NCBI GenBank assembly: GCA_964638865.1
Contig: CAZXBG010000097.1
Location: forward strand, 1 to 16,378
DNA from: UBA7236 sp964638865
GTDB lineage: Bacteria > Bacteroidota > Bacteroidia > Chitinophagales > BACL12
Direction: 5' to 3'
Length of the DNA: 16,378 nt
The notes below the pieces were generated by a model that worked only from the letters and a program-made list of their open reading frames with translations, ran no database searches and was not told the origin of the DNA. Position 1 is the first letter of the stretch. Each line of letters opens with the position of its first letter. Made by a program: the position numbers and the translations under genes. Of this stretch, positions 6,664 through 12,556 are shown piece by piece.

Positions 6664-8346
6664 TTACTTCTTACCCACAAACGAACTCAACATTCCGAGT
6701 GCTCTTTGATACCATTCATCTTCCAAAACGAAATCAAACATGATTGTAGATAAACAGGTAGCTGAGGTAGTTCCTTTATCAATTTCTTCTATTGTGAGAC
6801 GATATTTCCCCGCGGGTAACTTTATTTCGTAAACATTTAGAATTGTAAGGTCGATAATAGAGCTGCGATATTGCGATTTATTTGCACCATTTGGACTAAT
6901 TGTATTTCCATCCAAATTAGTAAGTAAAATAATATCTGCCTTGGAAGAAGCGTCAAATATTGCGCGAGTCATTTGATTCCCATTATAAATTTTAATGGCG
7001 CGTGCAGGTTGTGTTATTTCAAATTCAATATATTCACCTGCGCCTGCTCCTGCAACACTTTCACACCAGCATGTTTGTCGGCCAAGATTTTCTACGCCTA
7101 AATAAGAAGAATCATCAGCATAATAATCAGCAATATCAAAGGCGAAAACAGGGTTCCCGGATTCTTTAAGTGAAATTGCAGATTGATTATTTTTGCAGGT
7201 ATTCGTGATAAGATTATTCAACGAACCATTATTATAGGTTATCTCATTGATGTCACTGGCGAAAATGTCAAACCCTGTGGGATTTCCGGTTTGGTATAGT
7301 GGAATGGAATCTGAATATGCGATCAGCGAAGTAGGAGCATAAAATCGTTTATCCATTTCCAATTCTGTTTTCACCCAGCTGGAGGCATTCATATTTACAA
7401 TTGCGGAGGGTATCAATAATTGTTCGGTATATAAATTATTATTGTTGCATTTATTCATTCCTCTTACATCAAAAAAAGCAATTCTATCTGTAGCGATCGG
7501 AGTTACATCTTTAAAAATAATTACCTGACTTCTATCGCCACTTGTTTTCGAAGTATAATTATTCAATCTGGTGGGCATAACAGGAGTTGCACTAAAAAGA
7601 TCGTGTTCGATATACAATGCATCCATTTTACCGGCCCAGTTTTTTTCATAACCGAGTTCATAAGAAGTAAATGTTTCTTCCTGACCAATTCCTGCCATCA
7701 TTGCAGGCATTGCAACAAATGCCATAATGGTAGTTTGTTCATCCGGAGTAAAATTCATATCTACTAAAAATTTAATTTCCATTCTCAACACTTCGGTATT
7801 TTTAGGCATATATAATGGTGTTTCATCAACAAATTTTATTTCACACATTATTTTTTTGATATTGATCCGCACATTATTTCTGAATAGGTCTATCTGGATA
7901 CCCATTGCTTTTAAATTGTCAATACTGATATATTTTCTGACAAATAATCTGTTTTGAAAATTATCGCGAATTTGTTCACGCGTATCCAAAGCGCGATCCT
8001 GTACTGTAAAAATATCGCTGAATGTAGTGATAGTTGCCAGTTGATCTAACAGCTCTGTTCTTTTACCGTATTCAAATTCATTAAAATATATATTTAAAGG
8101 CATTACAGTATTAACTGTGCAAAAAGCAGATGTTGTATTTTTTAATTCATAAATCACATCATATTTTACAAGGGTGTCGAATTCTCTGACATGTATTAAT
8201 TGTTTTTGCAGTGCAACTCCGAAATTCGGGCCATCGGGATGTATATTTCCTGTGGAAATGGACAGACCGTTATAATTGGAACTATTTTGTGCAAAAAGAG
8301 AAATAGAAAAAATACTCAGAATAATTAACAAGGACTTTTTACGCAT
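6664..8346 (-). CDS. secreted protein with C-terminal NADase-type glycan-binding (discoidin-like) domain
   Basis: The 560-aa product starts with a signal peptide (KKSLLIILSIFSISLFAQ, cleavage near residue 20) and has no lipobox Cys. It is probably periplasmic or exported. Residues about 45-250 are beta-rich and not recognised. They include a hydrophobic patch, IMAFVAMPAMMAGIG (207-221), that could be a membrane or buried segment. Residues about 400-540 (TCWCESVAGAGAGEYIEFEI at 425-444, then IKIYNGNQ at 451-458) match the pattern of the NADase-type glycan-binding domain: W..EGV.G.G.GEwIe.ef...I.i.NGy. The usual final Tyr is Gln here. No T9SS sorting tail is seen. It lies 35 bp downstream of the SCP2-like gene, so co-transcription is likely. 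Confidence 0.85.
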   Translation of the reverse strand: MRKKSLLIILSIFSISLFAQNSSNYNGLSISTGNIHPDGPNFGVALQKQLIHVREFDTLVKYDVIYELKNTTSAFCTVNTVMPLNIYFNEFEYGKRTELLDQLATITTFSDIFTVQDRALDTREQIRDNFQNRLFVRKYISIDNLKAMGIQIDLFRNNVRINIKKIMCEIKFVDETPLYMPKNTEVLRMEIKFLVDMNFTPDEQTTIMAFVAMPAMMAGIGQEETFTSYELGYEKNWAGKMDALYIEHDLFSATPVMPTRLNNYTSKTSGDRSQVIIFKDVTPIATDRIAFFDVRGMNKCNNNNLYTEQLLIPSAIVNMNASSWVKTELEMDKRFYAPTSLIAYSDSIPLYQTGNPTGFDIFASDINEITYNNGSLNNLITNTCKNNQSAISLKESGNPVFAFDIADYYADDSSYLGVENLGRQTCWCESVAGAGAGEYIEFEITQPARAIKIYNGNQMTRAIFDASSKADIILLTNLDGNTISPNGANKSQYRSSIIDLTILNVYEIKLPAGKYRLTIEEIDKGTTSATCLSTIMFDFVLEDEWYQRALGMLSSFVGKK

Positions 8347-8381
8347 ATTGTTTTTTAAATTTTAAAAACGGTAACCGAAAT

Positions 8382-8732
8382 TTATTTATAGAAATCTTCA
8401 CAACGGTGGAACAAAGGAATGAAATCCAAAATCTCCCCCAGGTCACTAACTTTAACTTTCCCAAACATAACTGCCATTTGAGCGTTGGTTCTCCCCCACT
8501 CCATGTCTTCATAGGTAGAATCTTTGGTAGTCACAATACATTTAGCTGTGTCGTGCAAACCTTCCTCAATATTAAGGGTTCCGTCGGCAATTCGAACTGT
8601 GAATTGTCCACCGTTGTCGCCGGAAATGTCCAAATGAAAGATGGTTTCGAATCCCGGTTCTGCCTTTTCAGGCCTGAATCGCTCTTTCAGCGACATCACG
8701 ATTTCTCTTGCTGTAAGTGGTTTTTGCATCAT
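8382..8732 (-). CDS. SCP2 sterol-binding-domain protein
   Basis: This 116-aa protein is close to a single SCP2 (sterol carrier protein 2) domain. Features of the fold are a first helix (LTAREIVMSLKERF), strands ETIFHLDIS and GQFTVRIADGTLNIEEG, then CIVTTKDSTYEDMEWGRTNAQMAVMFGKVKVSDLGEILDF. The last part carries the typical pattern of a strand, then 'W..G..n...a...GK.kv.Gd'. No catalytic domain is attached. The family binds lipids or hydrophobic ligands; the ligand here is unknown. It is cytoplasmic, with no signal peptide. The ATG at 8732 is followed by a second Met, so the start is uncertain by one codon. It shares a 66-bp divergent region with the Hsp15-like gene. Confidence 0.85.
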   Translation of the reverse strand: MMQKPLTAREIVMSLKERFRPEKAEPGFETIFHLDISGDNGGQFTVRIADGTLNIEEGLHDTAKCIVTTKDSTYEDMEWGRTNAQMAVMFGKVKVSDLGEILDFIPLFHRCEDFYK

Positions 8733-8798
8733 TTAATAATAAAGCCGCTAAGATAAAGGAATGTAATTTAATTTTACGCAGCGCTAAACACAAGCATC

Positions 8799-9185
8799 AT
8801 GCCCGAACAGCTTTCAAAATGCAGAATTGATAAATGGTTGTGGGCTGTGCGGTTATATAAAACCCGCAGCTTGGCTTCTGATGCCGTTAAATCAGGCAAA
8901 ATTAAAGTAAAGGGAGATTCGGTAAAACCATCGTTTGAAGTTTTTGTGGGATTAGAATTCACAATTCCCCGCGGAGTGGTAAAATATTCCTATACGGTGA
9001 TTGCCATTACCGACAAGCGTGTTGGCGCACCTTTGGTGAAAAACTTTTGCGAGGATACCACTCCGGAAGAAGAAAAAATGAAACTTACCACGCTCGAACA
9101 CATGCCGGCTGCCTTTCGCGAAAAAGGAACAGGAAGACCTACCAAGAAGGAACGGAGGGATTTGGATGAATGGAAAAACGAGTAA
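8799..9185 (+). CDS. hslR: Hsp15-like S4-domain RNA-binding protein
   Basis: The 128-aa product opens with an S4 RNA-binding domain: CRIDKWLWAVRLYKTRSLASDAVKSGKIKVKGDSVKPSF, residues 8-46, ending at about residue 60. The KWLWAVRLYKTRSLA core is characteristic of Hsp15/HslR, which binds the 50S subunit with stalled nascent chain. The basic, hydrophilic tail (residues about 85-128, with GRPTKKERRDLDEW at 111-124) fits the usual C-terminal extension of Bacteroidota members. No Shine-Dalgarno is seen. Assignment to the family is firm; the exact role in this organism is inferred. Confidence 0.93.
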   Translation: MPEQLSKCRIDKWLWAVRLYKTRSLASDAVKSGKIKVKGDSVKPSFEVFVGLEFTIPRGVVKYSYTVIAITDKRVGAPLVKNFCEDTTPEEEKMKLTTLEHMPAAFREKGTGRPTKKERRDLDEWKNE

Positions 9186-9365
9186 CCATTGCCAATTTGG
9201 TAATTTGGTAATTGGGACAGCCGCATTAACGTAAATTTTCAACATTAATTGAATGCCCAATTCTAACAGATCCGGGGTTGGAACTTGTTAGGTTAGTAAG
9301 TCTTAAATTGCTTGGAAATTTTTTGTCTTTCGGACTCACGATTCACGCCTCCCTATTCTCCATTC
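9186..9365. repeat. convergent intergenic region with short tandem words and a hairpin
   Basis: There is no gene between the convergent hslR and msrA. Just after the hslR stop, AATTTGGT is repeated at 9194-9201 and 9202-9209 and followed by AATTGGG (9210-9216). A hairpin occupies 9263-9291: CTAACA-GA-TCC, loop GGGGTT, GGA-ACT-TGTTAG. It lacks a U-run, so it is at best a weak bidirectional terminator. It also resembles the palindromic intergenic repeats seen in this phylum. Near the msrA end, ATTCTC/CATTCTC (9355-9367) and TCACG/TTCACG (9336-9347) are further small duplications. Confidence 0.5.
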
Positions 9366-10082
9366 TCAATTCCCTTTATATTCCTCTTTCACTAACTCAG
9401 GAAATAAATGTTCGAATTTCTCCACCTTTTTTCCAACCACATAAATACAATATGGCTGATCCGGATTTTTAGCAAAATAATCCTGATGATAATCCTCTGC
9501 AGACCAAAAAGTAATTAACGGTGTTAGCTCTGTTACAATTTTATCGGGGTAATAACCGGATGCAGTTAATTTTTCAATATACTTTTCTGTTTCTGTTTTT
9601 TGGATTTCGCTGTTGTAAAAAACGATTGATCTGTACTGAATTCCAACATCATTACCCTGTCTGTTCAATGTAGTTGGGTCATGCGTTTTCATATGAATTT
9701 CCAAAATGGTTTCATAGGCACATTCTTTAGGGTCGAAAATTACCTGAACACATTCTGCATGGCCGGTAGTATCTGTGCAAACTGCTTCATAAGTCGGGTT
9801 TTTCGAAGGCCCTCCGGAATAGCCGGATAATACACTTTTTACGCCTTTTACTTCTTCAAAAATTGCTTCTGTGCACCAAAAACAGCCACCACCAAAGGTT
9901 GCCTTTTCCCAGCCATTTTGAATGATTTCTTCGTCAGTATATATTTTTCTCATAGCTAAAATATCTTTATTTGAATCTTTTGATGGTTCCACTCCATTTT
10001 CGGGTTGTTTTGCTCCACAACTTACAAAAATGTTAACCAATATCATTAAAACAGACAAAAGGAAGAATTTGTTTTTCATCAT
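9366..10082 (-). CDS. msrA: peptide-methionine (S)-S-oxide reductase, lipoprotein form
   Basis: The 238-aa product repairs methionine-S-sulfoxide in proteins. The MsrA core starts near residue 60 with FGGGCFWCTEAIFEEVKGV; C67 of GCFWC is the catalytic nucleophile. SGYSGG (about 87-92), HDPTTLNRQGNDVGIQYRS and the YHQDYFAKNP segment are conserved family motifs. The first 22 residues form a signal peptide ending in FVSC, followed by a Ser/Asp/Asn-rich linker, so it is probably a periplasm- or surface-anchored lipoprotein acting on envelope proteins. No MsrB domain is fused. Two adjacent ATGs (10080-10082 and 10077-10079) make the start uncertain by one codon. Confidence 0.95.
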   Translation of the reverse strand: MMKNKFFLLSVLMILVNIFVSCGAKQPENGVEPSKDSNKDILAMRKIYTDEEIIQNGWEKATFGGGCFWCTEAIFEEVKGVKSVLSGYSGGPSKNPTYEAVCTDTTGHAECVQVIFDPKECAYETILEIHMKTHDPTTLNRQGNDVGIQYRSIVFYNSEIQKTETEKYIEKLTASGYYPDKIVTELTPLITFWSAEDYHQDYFAKNPDQPYCIYVVGKKVEKFEHLFPELVKEEYKGN

Positions 10083-10102
10083 TTTATTTTAATTCATTTA
10101 CG

Positions 10103-10110
10103 CAAACATA
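10103..10110 (-). promoter_or_regulatory. Bacteroidota -7 box upstream of msrA
   Basis: The minus strand reads TATGTTTG, an exact TAnnTTTG match 20 bp before the msrA ATG. No TTG is present at the -33 spacing. Confidence 0.4.
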
Positions 10111-10157
10111 ACCTGTTTGGATGGTATAAAAGTTCAGCTTTTAACAAATCTTAATAT

Positions 10158-10188
10158 AAAACCTGTTTTTTGTGACAGGTTTTTTTTT
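10158..10188 (+). terminator. rho-independent terminator-like hairpin between divergent genes
   Basis: AAAACCTGT (10158-10166) pairs perfectly with ACAGGTTTT (10175-10183) across an 8-nt loop, and the T-run continues to 10188. It reads as a terminator on the plus strand. It lies upstream of, not after, a gene: between the msrA promoter and the predicted promoter of the downstream peptidase. It could block plus-strand read-through antisense to msrA, or act as an attenuator if the true promoter lies further upstream. Confidence 0.6.
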
Positions 10189-10249
10189 GAAATTAGGGGA
10201 AAGATAAGGTGCTGTTTATAATTAATGAGAACGCAATATTAATAAATTC

Positions 10250-10257
10250 TATATTTG
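10250..10257 (+). promoter_or_regulatory. Bacteroidota -7 box deciding the peptidase start
   Basis: TATATTTG matches TAnnTTTG exactly, 17 bp before the ATG at 10275. It lies inside the reading frame that would be used by the earlier GTG at 10209. It therefore supports the ATG at 10275 as the start, with a leader of about 11 nt. No -33 TTG was found. Confidence 0.45.
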
Positions 10258-10274
10258 TCCAGCTTAATCAATAT

Positions 10275-11195
10275 ATGAATTCTATTAGAATTGCTGTACA
10301 TGGCGGTGCCGGCACCATGCCCAAAAAATATATGACTCCTGAAACGGAGGCCGATTGTAACACAGCCCTCCAAAATGCTTTAAAAGCAGGTTATATTTTA
10401 TTACAGAATGGCGCTGAGGCAGTTGATGCTGTAGCTGCTGCTGTAACAGTTTTGGAGGATTTTGAACTATTCAATGCGGGAAAAGGGTCTGTGTTCACTA
10501 ATCAGGGCACGCATGAAATGGATGCGAGCATTATGAACGGAAAAAATCTAAAATCCGGTGCCGTTGCTGCTGTCAGTCATATTAAAAATCCAATTCAACT
10601 TGCGAGAGCAGTTATGCAATATTCTGAACATGTATTATTGTTAGGAGATGGTGCTGAGGCTTTTGCAAAATTGCACAATATTGAATTTGCAGAGGATGAT
10701 TATTTTTTCTCTCCATTCAGATTTGAGCAATGGCAAAGAGCGAAAAAAAGAAACATGATCGTTTTAGATCATGTGGATGATAAAAAATTTGGAACAGTTG
10801 GTGCTGTTGCTTTGGATAAGTTTGGAAATTTAGCTGCAGCAACTTCAACAGGCGGTATGACAAATAAAATGTTTGGGCGTGTTGGAGATTCGCCATTAAT
10901 TGGTTCAGGCACTTACGCAAATAATAATACATGCGCTGTAAGCTGCACCGGTCACGGTGAATATTTTATTGAAAATGTTGTAGCGTATGATATCAGTTGT
11001 TTATTAGAGTACAAAGGACTTACACTGGATGATGCAACTAATTTAGTGGTGATGGATAAATTAAAAAAGATAGATGCTGAGGGAGGATTAATTGCCATTG
11101 ATAAAAATGGAAATATTTGTTTGCCATTTAATACAAAAGGAATGTATAGAGGATGGATGAAAGGGGAAGGAGATTTTTTTACTGGGATATATTAA
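10275..11195 (+). CDS. isoaspartyl peptidase / plant-type L-asparaginase (Ntn hydrolase)
   Basis: From the ATG at 10275 the protein has 306 aa, normal for the family, and opens with the conserved IAVHGGAGTMP. The frame extends back to a GTG at 10209, but those 22 residues are not family-like. The precursor should self-cleave before Thr174 in GTVGAVALD, the N-terminal nucleophile of the beta subunit. STGGMTNKMFGRVGDSPLIGSGTYAN (191-216) is the substrate-binding region. The enzyme hydrolyses beta-aspartyl dipeptides and often L-Asn. With cphB and cphA next door, its likely job is splitting beta-Asp-Arg released from cyanophycin into Asp and Arg. There is no signal peptide, so it is cytoplasmic. 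It is convergent with cphB. Confidence 0.93.
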   Translation: MNSIRIAVHGGAGTMPKKYMTPETEADCNTALQNALKAGYILLQNGAEAVDAVAAAVTVLEDFELFNAGKGSVFTNQGTHEMDASIMNGKNLKSGAVAAVSHIKNPIQLARAVMQYSEHVLLLGDGAEAFAKLHNIEFAEDDYFFSPFRFEQWQRAKKRNMIVLDHVDDKKFGTVGAVALDKFGNLAAATSTGGMTNKMFGRVGDSPLIGSGTYANNNTCAVSCTGHGEYFIENVVAYDISCLLEYKGLTLDDATNLVVMDKLKKIDAEGGLIAIDKNGNICLPFNTKGMYRGWMKGEGDFFTGIY

Positions 11196-11200
11196 TTTTT

Positions 11201-11221
11201 AATCCACAACTTGGATTGTTT
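11201..11221 (+). terminator. weak terminator hairpin after the peptidase gene
   Basis: AATCCA (11201-11206) pairs with TGGATT (11212-11217) over a 5-nt loop, followed by GTTTTG, starting 5 bp after the stop codon. The stem is only 6 bp and AT-rich and the U-run is broken, so the call is tentative. Confidence 0.35.
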
Positions 11222-11270
11222 TGAAATAAATTTGATCAATGAAATTATTTAATTTTATATTTTCAATTTT

Positions 11271-11425
11271 CGTGTTCCCACAGAGTTACCAAAGGAACTC
11301 TGTGGACTCGCAGGATGAACATTGCAACACCTATTAATAGATCCATCCAACCACAGCGTTCGCTGCGCGTAACACTGTGGTGACACGGCGCCCGATAGTG
11401 GGTGCGCAGTGCTGCCCTCGTGTGG
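11271..11425. repeat. GC-rich palindromic element (REP/MITE-like) between convergent genes
   Basis: The stretch is strikingly more GC-rich than its surroundings and densely structured. Palindrome 1 has CCACAGAGTT at 11278-11287 and AACTCTGTGG at 11296-11305, a perfect 10-bp stem. Palindrome 2 has CCACAGCGTT at 11351-11360 and AACACTGTGG at 11371-11380, with one mismatch, and shares its arm sequence with palindrome 1. Between them lie GGATG/CATCC (11313-11317, 11344-11348) around the perfect palindrome CTATTAATAG (11331-11340). The outer ends, 11271-11290 and 11368-11387, form an imperfect 20-bp terminal inverted repeat with about 16 matches. A further stem, GCGCCC (11388-11393) with GGG-T-GCGC (11400-11407, one bulged T), follows. 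No transposase is encoded. The open frame across it is judged spurious. Confidence 0.75.
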
Positions 11426-11466
11426 CTTACAAACCCTTTTCAACCTTAAAAACCACTTCAACCCCT

Positions 11467-12300
11467 TCACCCTAACTTTACAACTTCCGCAACAACACTT
11501 CTCCTCTCCTGCATATCGTAACCCATACCTTTTGAAAATAAGTTGAAGATCATATTTTCGAGATTGAGCATTTTTCCTTTTCCTTCTTTTACGGAATTAT
11601 ATTGAAGTTGAGTTCCGTCCATAATTACCACTAAACCATTACCGATAATCTCCAGATATCGCTCTTCGGTAATTACAACTGCAGTGTCTTCGCTAATTCC
11701 AATTCCTATCATTTCCGGATGTTCGGCAACAGCGACCATTAATCTACCAAATCGACCTCTATTAACAAAATGGGAATCAATTATAGCATTATTTATAAAC
11801 CCGAGTCCGTTGATCATTAATGCTTTTCCCCGTATTAATGCTTCTGTTGGAGCGCCACCATTTATCATTTTACCACTTTGAGCCATTGCGCCTGCACTGG
11901 TTCCGGCAATAACAAAATCGGGTTCCGTTTGATAACGATGTTTGAGTATTTCTAAAAACTCAGTTCCTAAAAATATCTCACTTAAACGCGCTTGATTTCC
12001 ACCACTGAACATTATTCCGTCGCAGTTTTTAATGCGCAATAAAAAGTCCTTTTTTTCTGCATCCTTTTTCCTGCGGATATTCATCACCGCTGCATCTTTG
12101 CAGCCCAGTGAATGAAAGGCTTTATCGTATTCTCTGCCAACTTGTGTCGGAATACCGGAAGCTGTTGGGATGATCTCAATGACAGTATTTCCACCCTGCA
12201 TTTCCTTCAGAATTCTTGCTAAAACATCTAATTTTTCTTTTTCAAAATGATTGCGATTTTCTGCACCACCTATTGCGATCAATTTACCCCTTGGAGCCAT
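11467..12300 (-). CDS. cphB: cyanophycinase
   Basis: The 277-aa product is a serine peptidase of the cyanophycinase family (S51-like fold). It cleaves multi-L-arginyl-poly-L-aspartate to beta-Asp-Arg dipeptides. Family marks are KLIAIGGAE (6-14), MFSGGNQARL (97-106), the nucleophile Ser135 in AGTSAGAMA (132-140), SHF (176-178) with His177 in the DSHFVNRGRFGRL block, and GIGISEDTA (199-207). Its length is near that of characterised intracellular CphB. There is no signal peptide, so it should act on internal granules rather than as an extracellular scavenger. It is divergent from cphA and convergent with the isoaspartyl peptidase. The minus-strand region after its stop has repeated GGTTGAA words. 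Confidence 0.95.
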   Translation of the reverse strand: MAPRGKLIAIGGAENRNHFEKEKLDVLARILKEMQGGNTVIEIIPTASGIPTQVGREYDKAFHSLGCKDAAVMNIRRKKDAEKKDFLLRIKNCDGIMFSGGNQARLSEIFLGTEFLEILKHRYQTEPDFVIAGTSAGAMAQSGKMINGGAPTEALIRGKALMINGLGFINNAIIDSHFVNRGRFGRLMVAVAEHPEMIGIGISEDTAVVITEERYLEIIGNGLVVIMDGTQLQYNSVKEGKGKMLNLENMIFNLFSKGMGYDMQERRSVVAEVVKLG

Positions 12301-12319
12301 GCATTATTTTTTGGACGGA

Positions 12320-12327
12320 CAAATATA
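12320..12327 (-). promoter_or_regulatory. Bacteroidota -7 box upstream of cphB
   Basis: The minus strand reads TATATTTG, an exact TAnnTTTG match 20 bp from the ATG at 12300. This is the same distance as for msrA and the Rieske gene. A -33 TTG is not evident. Confidence 0.45.
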
Positions 12328-12369
12328 TTACTAACTTCATCTTCGCTTAACAGGAATATCCACAATTTA

Positions 12370-12392
12370 GTTTGTTGACGACGCAAACAAAC
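12370..12392. promoter_or_regulatory. inverted repeat in the cphB/cphA divergent region, possible operator
   Basis: GTTTGTT (12370-12376) and AACAAAC (12386-12392) form a perfect 7-bp dyad with a 9-bp spacer. It lies between the cphB -7 box and the cphA start, in a 256-bp region without a credible gene. The dyad could bind a dimeric regulator controlling storage against mobilisation. No regulator is assigned. A near-match to the promoter word, TATCTTTA at 12485-12492, may serve cphA. Confidence 0.3.
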
Positions 12393-12556
12393 GAGAGGTT
12401 CAGAATATCACAAAGACAGATTAATATCTATAAATCGAGAATTTGCAGAGACGAAAGGGATTTTTATCGCAATCAAAAACAAAATATCTTTAGAAAAAGG
12501 CTCTCACTCTTTGGTACTGAAATTTTACCTATTTTTAACCCAAACGTTAAATATCA

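Noticed and set aside
10209..10274. GTG start adding 22 residues to the isoaspartyl peptidase
   Set aside because: The family begins at the VHGGAG strand, and an exact -7 promoter box lies within this stretch. A purine-rich run before the GTG is the only point in its favour.
11255..11470. 71-codon minus-strand frame across the palindromic element
   Set aside because: Its sequence is made of the repeat's palindromes, and it overlaps the end of cphB. It is best read as a chance frame in a GC-rich repeat.
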